Positions 44,008-53,426 of a stretch of 64,000 bases of DNA are shown piece by piece. The notes below the pieces were generated by a model. The model did not search any database, was not told the DNA's origin, and saw only the letters and a program-made list of their open reading frames with translations. Origin of the DNA: Botrimarina colliarenosi (GTDB lineage Bacteria > Planctomycetota > Planctomycetia > Pirellulales > Lacipirellulaceae); assembly GCF_007859955.1 (NCBI RefSeq), contig NZ_SJPR01000002.1:172353-236352 (forward strand). The letters are read 5' to 3'. The position numbers and the translations under genes are program-made. The number at the start of each line of letters is the position of its first letter. Positions within the stretch are counted from its first letter, which is position 1.

Positions 44008-47000
44008 ATGAATCAGCGCCGACTTCTGTTCGTCTTTGCGGTAATCGGTGGATGTCTGGCGACCGCGGCGGCGCCGGCACAGATCCTCGAGTCCGACTGG
44101 AACGCCGCGTTGACCGGCGCGCAGTCTTGGCAGGTCAACGCCAACTGGAGCACGCCGGCATTCCCGGATGATCCGGGGCGGGTCGATTCAAACATGGTGG
44201 TAATTTCCGACGTGGTTGGGGCCAACCTCTCGGTCGCCCTGGGCGGCAATCTCAACCTAGATGTCGGCGCTACCGACGTGACAGTCGCGGGCCTGCGCCT
44301 CGGCGGAACCGCCGGCGCCGTGACGACGACGGTTTCGGCGCAACCGGGTGGGCGGCTGGTCTTTGAGAATAATGAAAGTAACGACAACACCGACCCAGAC
44401 AATGTCATCCCGGCCTACAACTTCGGCCGCCCGCTCATCGTTAGTGATGGCGTTCCCGGATCGACGAACATCATCTCGGCGCCCATCTACTTCACGGAGC
44501 CTGTCGATGTCGGCTCATACGGTGATCGAACCACCAAGAACGACTTGCTGATCAGCGGACCAATCACCTTTGGCGGCACGGAAGCTGGCGCTAGCCTCAA
44601 CATGGAGGCGGCCGGCCGCACGCTGACGCTCACGAGCGATATGGTGGTCGATGACGTCTTCACCGCGGCAGAAAGCAATCCGATCGACTTCGCTTTCAAC
44701 TCGAGCACTGAATCGAAGGGAACCCTATTACTCGAAGGCGTCATCTCGGGGACGGGCAGTCTCCAAATTGGCCCGCGTCCCGGTTCTTCGTCGAGCAGTT
44801 CGGCGGTTATCAGTCGAGCCAACACCTTTACTGGCGGCTTCCGTCAAGGAAAGGTGACCCTCACAGTCGCAAATGACGCTGCCTTCGGAACCGGGACGGT
44901 CAGGCAGATCACCGCAACGAATTCGCTTGGCACCAACCTCGTATCTGACAACGACAATCGCGTGATCGCCAACAACATGCAGTTGGCACAGTATGTGACG
45001 ATTAAGGGCGAGCACAGCCTGACTTGGGCGGGCGATGTAGCCCAGACGAACGCACGGGGTTGGATCAACCTCTTGCCGGAGGGCAAAACGTTCTTCCTCA
45101 CCGGCACCCAGTACGCCGACGATCAGACCCCGCCCGATACGGGCGCCATCCCCGGCAGCGACACGCAGTACTTCTTTGACGGCTCGGGCAAAACGGTTGT
45201 CACCGGTGCGCTCCGTGACCACGCCGACGGCGAAGCGGTGCAGCGTTCGTTCGGCAAGCGGGGCACCGGCGCCGTCTATCTTCAGGGGAGTGTCCAGGGG
45301 ACGCCGAATCTCAGCTCGTACAGCGGCTTTACGTATATCCAGGGGGGGAATCTCCACCTCGCGGGCGTAGCCGAGCTTGGGCAGACGATCGCGCTGAAGT
45401 CGACCGGCGGAGCCATCGGCCTTGATAACGGCACGGTTACCGGTCCGGACAGCGCTTCCTTCCTGCAACGCTTCAACAGCCGAGCGCAAGCGCCGTTGAC
45501 GCTGCAAGGCGACCTGAAGCGGACCGACGACTTCGCCTCCGGTGGCTTGATGCTTACGGCGTCGGAGTCGGCGACCAACCTCAACTTCACCACCGGCAAC
45601 CTCGCCAACGCGGCCGACATGTCGGTCGCCGCTCCCGAGCAGGGCATGACTTACACCGGGACAATCACCCCCGCCAACGCGACGTATCGTCTCGGCGGCG
45701 GCGCCGGCGTGATCACCCTGCCGAACGCGAATCAGCTGACCGGGGCGAACTCTCTGGTCGTGATGAACGGCCACGACTTTGAAGATCGTCAAGGTCTCGG
45801 CGGCGTGCGGATCACGGCGACGAATAACTACACCGGCGGCACCCGCATCCAAGGCCGGTCGATGAACACCAACCAAGACGCCGCTGCGGTGGATGGCGGC
45901 GTGCCAGCGGGTGGGCAGTACAACGGCAGCACCTTGACCGTGACCTCGCTCGCGAATGGTGGCGTGGCGAGCGGCATCGGGTCATCTAGCAGTGCTGCGG
46001 CCAACCTGCACCTGCAGGGAGGCACGCTCCGGTACGAAGGCGCCGCGACGACGACCGACCGCCTCTTCACAATCGGCACCCGCGGCGCCACCCTCGACGC
46101 ATCGGGATCGGGGGCGCTCGTCTTCAGCAACGCTGGGGCATTAACGATCGACACCGCCGAGGCGAGGTCGGGCGTGACAAGCGGCCCCGCCTTCGGCTTC
46201 GAAACGGGGACCACGCCTGCGAGTACATCCGTTGCCTACAACATTGCCGATACGAGCGATCTCGTCCCCGGTATGCAGATCGCTGGCAACTTTTTGACGG
46301 AGAGTGCGAGCGACGACGACATGACGATCACGATCACGGGGATCCAGAGTCCGACGCGTGTCCAGTTCAGCGATCCCCTCGGGCCGTTCGTCAACTTCGG
46401 CGCCACGCCCTCGACATTGACGTTTATCGACGTCGCACGGACGTTCACGCTGACCGGCAGCAACACCGGCAACAACGTGCTCAAGCCGATCATCGCCGAC
46501 TCGCCGACCAACGTCGTTAACCTCGACAAGACCGGCGCCGGCAAGTGGATCCTCCAGGGGGCCAACACCTACACCGGTGATACAACGATCGAGAGCGGCG
46601 TGCTGAGCATCACCAACTCGTTCCTCGCCGACGCGGCCGACGTTTCGATCGACGCGGGCGCAATCTTCGACCTGAGCTTTGCTGGCACCGACACGATCGG
46701 GGCTCTGTTTCTCGACGGCGCGTCGAAGCCGATGGGGACCTACGGCGCCATCGGTTCGGGGGCTCAGTTCGAGACCTCGTTCCTCACCGGCACCGGCTTG
46801 CTCGGCGTGACCGCCGTTGTCGATAGCCTCGTTACGGGCGACTACAACAACGACGGGATCGTCAACGCGGCGGACTACACCGTCTGGCGTGACAATGAAG
46901 GCGCCGCCGCCGGCACGCTGCCGAACGACTTGACCGGCGGCACGATCGGCCCCGCGCAGTACACGCAGTGGAAGGACAACTACGGCTCGACGACCCCGGC

Positions 47001-47097
47001 CGCGGCCGCTCTCAGCGCTGCGGTTCCTGAGCCGACCGCCCTGCTACTGGCGACCCTCACGGCCTTGGCGGCGTCTTGCCGCCGTCGGGGGGCTTGA
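44008..47097 (+). CDS. Large PEP-CTERM protein with PATR and dockerin-like modules
   Basis: A 1029-residue exported protein. ATG 44008 is chosen because it starts a good signal peptide (RRLLFVFAVIGGCLATAAAPAQ). Most of the protein is a repetitive beta-strand region. At least one clear autotransporter-associated (PATR) repeat is present, NLDKTGAGKWILQGANTYTGDTTIESGVLSI, near residue 830, and similar SGxNTYTGGT-like units occur earlier (FTGGFRQGKVTLTV, NNYTGGTRIQGRS). Near the end is a dockerin-like module, GDYNNDGIVNAADYTVWRDN...YTQWKDNYGS, then the PEP-CTERM tail AAVPEPTALLLATLTALAASCRRRGA. It is followed within four bases by the DUF3826 gene and leads the plus-strand gene series. A surface scaffold or adhesin role is inferred. 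Confidence 0.78.
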   Translation: MNQRRLLFVFAVIGGCLATAAAPAQILESDWNAALTGAQSWQVNANWSTPAFPDDPGRVDSNMVVISDVVGANLSVALGGNLNLDVGATDVTVAGLRLGGTAGAVTTTVSAQPGGRLVFENNESNDNTDPDNVIPAYNFGRPLIVSDGVPGSTNIISAPIYFTEPVDVGSYGDRTTKNDLLISGPITFGGTEAGASLNMEAAGRTLTLTSDMVVDDVFTAAESNPIDFAFNSSTESKGTLLLEGVISGTGSLQIGPRPGSSSSSSAVISRANTFTGGFRQGKVTLTVANDAAFGTGTVRQITATNSLGTNLVSDNDNRVIANNMQLAQYVTIKGEHSLTWAGDVAQTNARGWINLLPEGKTFFLTGTQYADDQTPPDTGAIPGSDTQYFFDGSGKTVVTGALRDHADGEAVQRSFGKRGTGAVYLQGSVQGTPNLSSYSGFTYIQGGNLHLAGVAELGQTIALKSTGGAIGLDNGTVTGPDSASFLQRFNSRAQAPLTLQGDLKRTDDFASGGLMLTASESATNLNFTTGNLANAADMSVAAPEQGMTYTGTITPANATYRLGGGAGVITLPNANQLTGANSLVVMNGHDFEDRQGLGGVRITATNNYTGGTRIQGRSMNTNQDAAAVDGGVPAGGQYNGSTLTVTSLANGGVASGIGSSSSAAANLHLQGGTLRYEGAATTTDRLFTIGTRGATLDASGSGALVFSNAGALTIDTAEARSGVTSGPAFGFETGTTPASTSVAYNIADTSDLVPGMQIAGNFLTESASDDDMTITITGIQSPTRVQFSDPLGPFVNFGATPSTLTFIDVARTFTLTGSNTGNNVLKPIIADSPTNVVNLDKTGAGKWILQGANTYTGDTTIESGVLSITNSFLADAADVSIDAGAIFDLSFAGTDTIGALFLDGASKPMGTYGAIGSGAQFETSFLTGTGLLGVTAVVDSLVTGDYNNDGIVNAADYTVWRDNEGAAAGTLPNDLTGGTIGPAQYTQWKDNYGSTTPAAAALSAAVPEPTALLLATLTALAASCRRRGA

Positions 47098-47100
47098 TCG

Positions 47101-47742
47101 ATGTGGTCTTCGACTTATCGAAGGGTCGGGTTGGTCGGTCTGATGGGCGCCGCGGCGTGGCTTTGCTGCGACTCGCGCCCGGCAGCGGCCGACACTCCGA
47201 CGCCTGAGGACGCCTATCGACAGACCGTCGTTAGTCGAGCCAGTCGCATCGTCGAGGCGTTGGAACTGACTAACGACGCGCAGCGTGAGCGGGTCGTGAC
47301 GCTAATCGCCGACCATTACGTCGCCCTGCATGACGCCCATGCGGAGCGTGACGCGGCGATCGAGTCGGGCGCCTCGGATAAGCAGGCGGCGCGGGACGCC
47401 TGCTCGCTAGTCATCGTCGAACGCCATCGACATTTTGTCGCGGCGTTGTCCGCCGAGTTGCCCGCCGAAGGCGTCGAACGCGTCAAGGACGGGATGACCT
47501 ACGGCGTCGTGCCGATCACCTACGCGGCCTACCAGCGGCTTCTGCCGGGCCTTTCCCCCGAGTTGAAGCGGATGATCCTCGCGAACCTGCTCGAAGCGCG
47601 CGAGTACGCGATGGACGGCGGCTCGTCGAAGGAGAAGCACGGCTGGTTCGGCAAGTACAAGGGCCGTATCAACAATCGCCTGTCGGCGGCGGGTTACGAC
47701 CTGAAGCAAGCCGAACACGATCTGGCGGCTCGGACGGAGTAG
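47101..47742 (+). CDS. Exported DUF3826-like protein
   Basis: A 213-residue exported protein. The signal peptide ends near RPAAADTP. The mature part is alpha-helical and charged: DAYRQTVVSRASRIVEALELTNDAQRERVVTLIADHY and MTYGVVPITYAAYQRLLPGLSPELKRMILANLLEAREYAMDGGSSKEKHGWFGKYKGRINNRLSAAGYDL. These blocks resemble the DUF3826 family, found next to polysaccharide lyases in Bacteroidetes and planctomycetes and without known function. The K-x-x-x-F/W-x-K-Y-K-G-R-I-N-N motif near the end is distinctive. It begins three bases after the stop of the PATR/PEP-CTERM gene and sits before a PL1 gene, so it is probably part of pectin processing. Confidence 0.6.
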   Translation: MWSSTYRRVGLVGLMGAAAWLCCDSRPAAADTPTPEDAYRQTVVSRASRIVEALELTNDAQRERVVTLIADHYVALHDAHAERDAAIESGASDKQAARDACSLVIVERHRHFVAALSAELPAEGVERVKDGMTYGVVPITYAAYQRLLPGLSPELKRMILANLLEAREYAMDGGSSKEKHGWFGKYKGRINNRLSAAGYDLKQAEHDLAARTE

Positions 47743-47787
47743 CCGCCCGAGCGGCTCGCGCCTCGCATAATCCTTTTGGAGATCGCT

Positions 47788-49437
47788 GTGTCAATCCGTT
47801 TGCTTTCGGCCGTCTTAGTCGCGTCGTTCCTTGCCGAGGCGTCCGGGCAGTACCCGACCGTTCCGAAAGACGTCGCGTCGGAGAGCCAACGCCGTTTGCA
47901 AGAAGTGTTCAAGCGATCGGACGCGGCGTGGGCCGAAGCGCAGCCGGCGATCGAGGCCGCCTCGAAGGAAGGGAAGCCCTTCCTACCCGGCGCCAAGCGA
48001 CCTGAGGACTTGCCGCAGGCGGAGATCCCCGCGTTCCCCGGCGCCCAGGGGGGAGGCATGTACTCGTTCGGCGGCCGCGGCGGGAAGGTCTTCGTCGTCA
48101 CGACGCTCGCCGACGACGGGCCGGGCAGCTTCCGCGAGGCCCTCGAGGCTGGCGGGCCGCGCATCGTTGTCTTCAACGTCGCGGGAATCATCGAGCTCAA
48201 AAGCCGGCTGATCGTCCGCGCGCCGTACCTCACCATTAATGGCGCGACCGCCCCCGGCGACGGCGTCTGTATCGCTGGCGACACGGTTGAACTGGAAACC
48301 CACGACGTGGTGATCCGCCACCTCCGCTTTCGCCGCGGAGCGACTTGGGTCGGCGACCGCAACGACGCGCTGGGCGGCAACCCGGTTGGCAATATCATGC
48401 TCGACCATGTGTCGGCGAGCTGGGGCCTCGACGAGAACCTCTCGATGTACCGGCACATGTACCAGCCGCCCGACGGAGGGCCCGATCAGAAGCTGCCGAC
48501 GGTCAACATCACTATCCAAAACTCGATCTTCAGCGAAGGCCTCGATACCTACAACCACGCCTTCGGCAGCACACTCGGCGGCTATAACAGCACGTTCCAC
48601 CACAACCTCTGGGCGTGCAACTCGGGCCGCAACCCGAGCGTCGGCATGATCTATGACTTCACTTTCGTGAACAACGTGCTCTACAACTGGCGTCACCGCA
48701 CGGTCGATGGCGGCGACCATCGTAGCTTCTACACGCTGATCAACAACTACTACAAACCGGGCCCCGCCACCCCGAAGGGCGAGAGGATCAGCCACCGCCT
48801 GATCAAGCCGGAGCAGCGTCGGACGCCGTACTACGTCCTCGACTACGGCAAGGTCTACGTCGCCGGCAACGTGGTCGAAGGGAACGACCGCGTAACGGCC
48901 GACAATTGGGACGGTGGTGTCCAGGTCGACGTCCCCCAGCCGCGTGAGCCCTTGAAGAAAGGCTCGCGCGTCCCGAGCGAGGCGGAGGTGATCGCCGAAG
49001 TCCGTTCAGACACGCCTTACCCGCACTCTTACCTCGAGATTCAGATCGCGGAAGACGCCTACGAGACCGTTCTAGAGAACGCCGGCGCCACGCTGCCACG
49101 CCGCGACGCGGTCGACGAACGTCTGGTGGAAATGGTCCGCACCGGTACGGTCACCTACGAAGAAGGCAAAGGGATCATCACCGACATCGCGCAGGTGGGG
49201 GGGTATCCTGAGTATGATGGAGAGCCCTACGCCGACGCCGACTCGGATGGCATGCCCGACGATTGGGAGGCCTCCAACGGCCTGAACCCGAACGACGCCT
49301 CGGACGCCGCCGGCGACCTCAACGGCGACGGCTACACGAACGTCGAAGACTTCTTGAACGGCCTCGACCCGACCGCCCCCCGCAAGAATTGGGACGCCCC
49401 CCACACCTATGTCGACTTGTTCTGGCAAAGCTTCTGA
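47788..49437 (+). CDS. Exported pectate lyase (PL1)
   Basis: A 549-residue exported enzyme. GTG 47788 is chosen because GGAG lies about seven bases before it; an in-frame TTG at 47776 overlaps that ribosome-binding sequence. A signal peptide (LLSAVLVASFLAEASG) is followed by a helical segment (about 25-75) and the PL1 beta-helix: FPGAQGGGMYSFGGRGGKVFVVTTLADDGPGSFREAL, RIVVFNVAG, IMLDHVSASWGLDENLSM, HHNLWACNSGRNPSVG with the likely catalytic Arg, and NNYYKPGPATP. The acidic repeat DSDGMPDDWEASNGLNPNDASD, then LNGDGYTNVEDFLNGL, ends the catalytic part. The gene overlaps the next by 29 bases. Confidence 0.87.
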   Translation: MSIRLLSAVLVASFLAEASGQYPTVPKDVASESQRRLQEVFKRSDAAWAEAQPAIEAASKEGKPFLPGAKRPEDLPQAEIPAFPGAQGGGMYSFGGRGGKVFVVTTLADDGPGSFREALEAGGPRIVVFNVAGIIELKSRLIVRAPYLTINGATAPGDGVCIAGDTVELETHDVVIRHLRFRRGATWVGDRNDALGGNPVGNIMLDHVSASWGLDENLSMYRHMYQPPDGGPDQKLPTVNITIQNSIFSEGLDTYNHAFGSTLGGYNSTFHHNLWACNSGRNPSVGMIYDFTFVNNVLYNWRHRTVDGGDHRSFYTLINNYYKPGPATPKGERISHRLIKPEQRRTPYYVLDYGKVYVAGNVVEGNDRVTADNWDGGVQVDVPQPREPLKKGSRVPSEAEVIAEVRSDTPYPHSYLEIQIAEDAYETVLENAGATLPRRDAVDERLVEMVRTGTVTYEEGKGIITDIAQVGGYPEYDGEPYADADSDGMPDDWEASNGLNPNDASDAAGDLNGDGYTNVEDFLNGLDPTAPRKNWDAPHTYVDLFWQSF

Positions 49438-51010
49438 GCTTGCGAAGGGCGTCGTCGGCGTAGCGTCGATCGTTCTGTTGGGGATGGCTTGCGGCGCGCC
49501 GTTGCTCGCTGCGCCACCGGCCTTGCCGCTTGACCACGGCGCGTGGTTCGCAGAGCGTTTCGCGGCGGCGGACGACGAGGCCGTCGTCAACCTCGTCCCG
49601 AACTCACAGGCGGCCGCTTGGCTGGCTGAGGAGGCGCCGCGGTTCGATTGCCCCTCGACCCGCCTGGTCGAGACGTACTACTTCCGCTGGTGGAGCTATC
49701 GGAAGCACATTAAGGCGACGCCCGACGGCCGCGTCCTGACCGAGTTTATCACGCCGGTCAGTCACGCCGGCGCTTTCAACACGATCGCCTGCGCGATTGG
49801 CCACCACGTCGCCGAGGGCCGTTGGCTACGCGACCGCGGCCTGCTCGACGAGTACCTCCGCTTCTGGTTCCGTAAGGGATCGGGCGAGGGGGGCGTTCAG
49901 CCGCACCTGCATAAGTTCAGCGGCTGGATCGCCGCGGCCATCGACCAGCGACGTCGCGTCAGCGGTGACGACACGTTGGCGTTTGAGTTGCTCGACGACT
50001 TGGTCGCGGACTACGAGCGTTGGGAAGTTGAACGCCAGCTGCCCAGCGGCCTCTTCTGGCAACGCGACGTCAGCGACGGCATGGAGGAATCGATCAGCGG
50101 CGGCCGCCGCGTGCAGAACATCCGGCCGACGATCAACTCGTACCAGGTCGGCAACGCCCGGGCGATCGCCGCGATCGCCCGCGACGCGGGGCGGTTCGAC
50201 TTGGCGGACGAGTACGAACAGAAGGCGCTAGTCCTCGCCGAGGAGTCGGTCGCGGCGATGTGGGACGTCGAAGCCAAGTTCTTTAAGGTCCGTCTCGAAT
50301 CAGGCGCGCTCACCGACGCCCGCGAGGCGATTGGCTATATCCCCTGGCTCTACGGCGTCGCCCGACCCGAGCATGCCGAGGCGTGGCGCCAGATCAAAGA
50401 CCACGACGGATTCTGGGCGCCCGCCGGGCTCACGACCGCCGAGCGACGGCACCCGTCGTTCCGGACCCACGGCGTTGGCACGTGCGAGTGGGACGGCGCC
50501 GTCTGGCCGTTCGCCTCCTGCCAAACGCTCGGCGCGTTGGCCAACGTTCTCCGCGGACCCGCTCAACCGTGGGTGACGCGCCGCGACTACCTCGAGCAAC
50601 TGCTCCGCTACGCCGAGTCGCATCAGCAGAGCGGCGTCCCCTACCTTGGCGAGTACCTCGACGAGGTGACCGGCGAATGGCTCATCACGGGGCCAAAAGA
50701 ACGCCGGAGCCGCTACTACAACCACTCGACGTTTTGCGACCTCGTGATCTCGGGGCTCGCCGGTGTCGTCCCGCAGCCTGACGACACGGTCGTGATTGAT
50801 CCTCTACTTCCCACCGACACGTGGGATTGGTTCTGCCTCGACGGCGTTCCCTATCATGGGCGGACGCTGACCGTTATTTGGGACCGCAACGGGACCCGCT
50901 ACGGACTCGGCGCCGGTCTGTCGGTCATGGCAGACGGAAAGGTGCTGGCCTCCGCGCCGGGGCTAACCCGGCTCACGGCGTCACTCCCCAAGACCCAAGA
51001 ACAACCATGA
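49409..51010 (+). CDS. Exported MGH1-like (alpha/alpha)6-barrel glycoside hydrolase
   Basis: A 533-residue exported protein. ATG 49409 overlaps the last 29 bases of the PL1 gene in another frame; no better start was found, and the signal peptide (VVGVASIVLLGMACGAPLLAAPP) follows it. The body is an alpha-helical toroid resembling mannosylglycerate-hydrolase-like/GH63-type families: YYFRWWSYRKHIKATPDGRVLTEF, EGGVQPHLHKFSGWIAAAI, WQRDVSDGMEESISGG, RPTINSYQVGNARAIAAIAR, CEWDGAVWPFASCQTLGAL and YYNHSTFCDLVISGLAGVVP. Acidic residues in the W-R-D/D-G-M-E-E and C-E-W-D-G blocks are candidate catalysts. Its stop overlaps the GH95 start (ATGA). Substrate unknown; a debranching role on pectic side chains is inferred. 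Confidence 0.65.
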   Translation: MSTCSGKASELAKGVVGVASIVLLGMACGAPLLAAPPALPLDHGAWFAERFAAADDEAVVNLVPNSQAAAWLAEEAPRFDCPSTRLVETYYFRWWSYRKHIKATPDGRVLTEFITPVSHAGAFNTIACAIGHHVAEGRWLRDRGLLDEYLRFWFRKGSGEGGVQPHLHKFSGWIAAAIDQRRRVSGDDTLAFELLDDLVADYERWEVERQLPSGLFWQRDVSDGMEESISGGRRVQNIRPTINSYQVGNARAIAAIARDAGRFDLADEYEQKALVLAEESVAAMWDVEAKFFKVRLESGALTDAREAIGYIPWLYGVARPEHAEAWRQIKDHDGFWAPAGLTTAERRHPSFRTHGVGTCEWDGAVWPFASCQTLGALANVLRGPAQPWVTRRDYLEQLLRYAESHQQSGVPYLGEYLDEVTGEWLITGPKERRSRYYNHSTFCDLVISGLAGVVPQPDDTVVIDPLLPTDTWDWFCLDGVPYHGRTLTVIWDRNGTRYGLGAGLSVMADGKVLASAPGLTRLTASLPKTQEQP

Positions 51011-53367
51011 AGTGGTTCTCGCTCGCAATCGCCTTGGTCACCAGTGTCGGCTCGGCAGAGCCGGGGCGTTGGGCCCTCCAATACGACACGCCGGCCGAGA
51101 AGTGGGTCGAAGCCCTCCCGGTGGGCAACGGCCGGATGGGGGCGATGGTCTTCGGCGGCGTCGCCGAAGAGCGGTTGCAACTCAACGAGGACTCCGTCTG
51201 GACCGGCGGTCCGCACGACTACGCCCACCCTGGCGCGCACGAGCATCTCGCAGAGATCCGCCGGCTGCTCTTCGCCGGCCAGCAACGCGAGGCCGAGGAC
51301 CTGGCGACGCGTGAGTTCATGTCGCTGCCGATGCGGCAGCAGTTCTACCAACCGATGGCGGACCTGCGCCTCAAGTTCGAGGGAACGCCGGTCGCTGACG
51401 TGACGGATTATAGCCGGTCGCTCGACTTGAGCGAGGCGGCGACGTCGACCTCCTTCTCCGTTGAGGGGCTACGGCATCGCCGAACGGTTTACGCGAGTTT
51501 CCCCGACCAAGTGATTGTCGTCGAACTCGAGGTCGATCAGCCGGGACAATTGGACTTTGTCGCAACCCTCTCAACGCCACACGATCGTCACGAGGTGGCG
51601 GAAATCGATGCGGCGACGCTTCAGTTGACGGGGCTCGTGAACGACGCCGAAATCGGATCCGGCGACGTCGCCGAAGGGCAGGTGCGGTTCGCAGTCGCTT
51701 TGCGTGGCGTCGCGACCGACGGGGAATGCCGCGTCGCCGAAGGGGCCTTGCGAGTTACAGGCGCCACGAAGGCGACTCTGCTGCTGTCGGCGGCGACGAA
51801 TGTCGCGAGCTACAAAGACATCTCGGCCGACGCCAGCGCGCGGGCCATGGCGGATCTTGAAGCCGCCTCGCGCCGAACACCGACGGCGATCCGTCAGCGA
51901 CACACCGAGGACTATCGCGACCTCTTTGATCGGGTGACGTTCTCGCTCGGCGAGCCCGACGCCGGCGTCGCCGACTTGGCGACCGACGACCGGCTGGTCG
52001 CCGCGAAGGAGCGGCCCGACCCCGATCTGGCCGCGTTGGTGTTCCACTACGGCCGCTACCTGATGATCGCGTCGAGCCGTCCCGGCGGACAACCGGCCAA
52101 CCTGCAAGGGCTCTGGAACCAAGACCTCTCCCCCGCCTGGGGAAGCAAGTACACGACCAACATCAACGCGGAGATGAACTACTGGCTCACCGAGCCGTGC
52201 AATCTCGGCGAGAGCAACGAGCCGTTGTTCGACGCCATCCAAGAGGTTGCCGAAGCCGGCGCTGTGGTCGCCCGTGAGCACTACGCGGCGCCTGGTTGGG
52301 TGCTGCACCACAACACCGACCGCTGGCGCGGGGCCGCGCCGATCAACGCAGCGGACCATGGCATCTGGCCGTCGGGCGGGGCGTGGCTCTGTCAGCACCT
52401 CTGGCTTCACTATCTCACCGGCGGCGACGAAGAGTTCCTCCGTTCCACGGCCTATCCCCTCATGAAAGGCGCTGCGGAGTTCTTCGCCGCCTACCTCGTC
52501 GAAGACCCCCGCAACGAGAACGGCTGGCTCATCAGCGGGCCGAGCAATTCGCCCGAGCAGGGGGGCCTCGTGATGGGTCCGACCATGGATCACCAGATCG
52601 TCCGCGACCTGTTCGCCAACACTATCGAAGCGGCGGAGCGATTGGGAGTCGACGAGGACTTCCGCCGCCAATTGGCCGAACTGCGGGCCCGGATCGCCCC
52701 CAACCAGGTCGGTCAGCACGGCCAGTTGCAAGAATGGCTCGAGGATCGCGACGACCCTAATAACAAGCACCGGCACGTCTCGCACCTCTGGGGCCTCTAC
52801 CCGGGCGACGAAATCACACCCGATACCCAAGACGTGTTCGCCGCCGCTCGCCGCTCGCTCGAGATGCGCGGCGACGGCGGAACCGGCTGGTCCCGCGCCT
52901 GGAAGGTCAACTTCTGGGCCCGCCTTCGCGATGGCGATCACGCCTACCGCGTTCTCGATGGCCTGATGACCCTCACTGGTTCCCCCAAGTCGTCTCACAA
53001 CGGGGGCGGGCTCTACGCCAACCTCTTCGACGCCCACCCGCCGTTCCAGATCGACGGCAACTTCGGCGCGACGGCGGGCGTCTGCGAGATGCTGGTGCAA
53101 TCGCATCGACGGACCGCCGACAGCGAGCGACTGATCGAGTTGCTGCCGGCGCTGCCGACCGCCTGGCCCGAGGGGAAGGTTGCAGGGCTGCAGACCCGCG
53201 ACGGATTCGAAGTCGATCTCGAATGGCGTGATGGCGAACTGACGACCTGCCGAGTCGAGTCGCTACGGGGCAAACCAGCAACAATTGTCTTGGGAGATCG
53301 GCGCCAATCGCTCCGACTCGATGCGGGTGAGACCCTCTCCCTCGACCGCCAATTGAAGCCTCTCTGA
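51007..53367 (+). CDS. Exported GH95 glycoside hydrolase (second copy)
   Basis: A 786-residue exported enzyme. ATG 51007 overlaps the upstream stop by four bases (ATGA), and MKWFSLAIALVTSVGSAEPG is a short signal peptide; the frame stays open further upstream but there it only shadows the preceding gene. GH95 blocks: [43 protein letters not shown] with the N-x-N pair, and [23 protein letters not shown] with the catalytic-base Asp. It is clearly a paralogue of the protein at 30922 but differs in the region after the N-x-N motif (LTEPCNLGESNEPL versus [14 protein letters not shown]), so the two may prefer different sugars, for example L-fucose and L-galactose. It is co-transcribed with MGH1-like and probably GH127 genes. 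Confidence 0.92.
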   Translation: MKWFSLAIALVTSVGSAEPGRWALQYDTPAEKWVEALPVGNGRMGAMVFGGVAEERLQLNEDSVWTGGPHDYAHPGAHEHLAEIRRLLFAGQQREAEDLATREFMSLPMRQQFYQPMADLRLKFEGTPVADVTDYSRSLDLSEAATSTSFSVEGLRHRRTVYASFPDQVIVVELEVDQPGQLDFVATLSTPHDRHEVAEIDAATLQLTGLVNDAEIGSGDVAEGQVRFAVALRGVATDGECRVAEGALRVTGATKATLLLSAATNVASYKDISADASARAMADLEAASRRTPTAIRQRHTEDYRDLFDRVTFSLGEPDAGVADLATDDRLVAAKERPDPDLAALVFHYGRYLMIASSRPGGQPANLQGLWNQDLSPAWGSKYTTNINAEMNYWLTEPCNLGESNEPLFDAIQEVAEAGAVVAREHYAAPGWVLHHNTDRWRGAAPINAADHGIWPSGGAWLCQHLWLHYLTGGDEEFLRSTAYPLMKGAAEFFAAYLVEDPRNENGWLISGPSNSPEQGGLVMGPTMDHQIVRDLFANTIEAAERLGVDEDFRRQLAELRARIAPNQVGQHGQLQEWLEDRDDPNNKHRHVSHLWGLYPGDEITPDTQDVFAAARRSLEMRGDGGTGWSRAWKVNFWARLRDGDHAYRVLDGLMTLTGSPKSSHNGGGLYANLFDAHPPFQIDGNFGATAGVCEMLVQSHRRTADSERLIELLPALPTAWPEGKVAGLQTRDGFEVDLEWRDGELTTCRVESLRGKPATIVLGDRRQSLRLDAGETLSLDRQLKPL

Positions 53368-53426
53368 CCTGGCTTGCACGTCGAGGGAGCGTGGCGTCAC
53401 CGATACCAAAGCTGAGGAAACTTGCG

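Noticed and set aside
47776..47787. TTG start for the PL1 gene at 47788
   Set aside because: The TTG overlaps the GGAG ribosome-binding sequence that fits the GTG at 47788.
51571..53106. Long minus-strand open frame opposite the second GH95 gene
   Set aside because: Arg/Val/Gly-rich composition without domain motifs; a GC-driven shadow.
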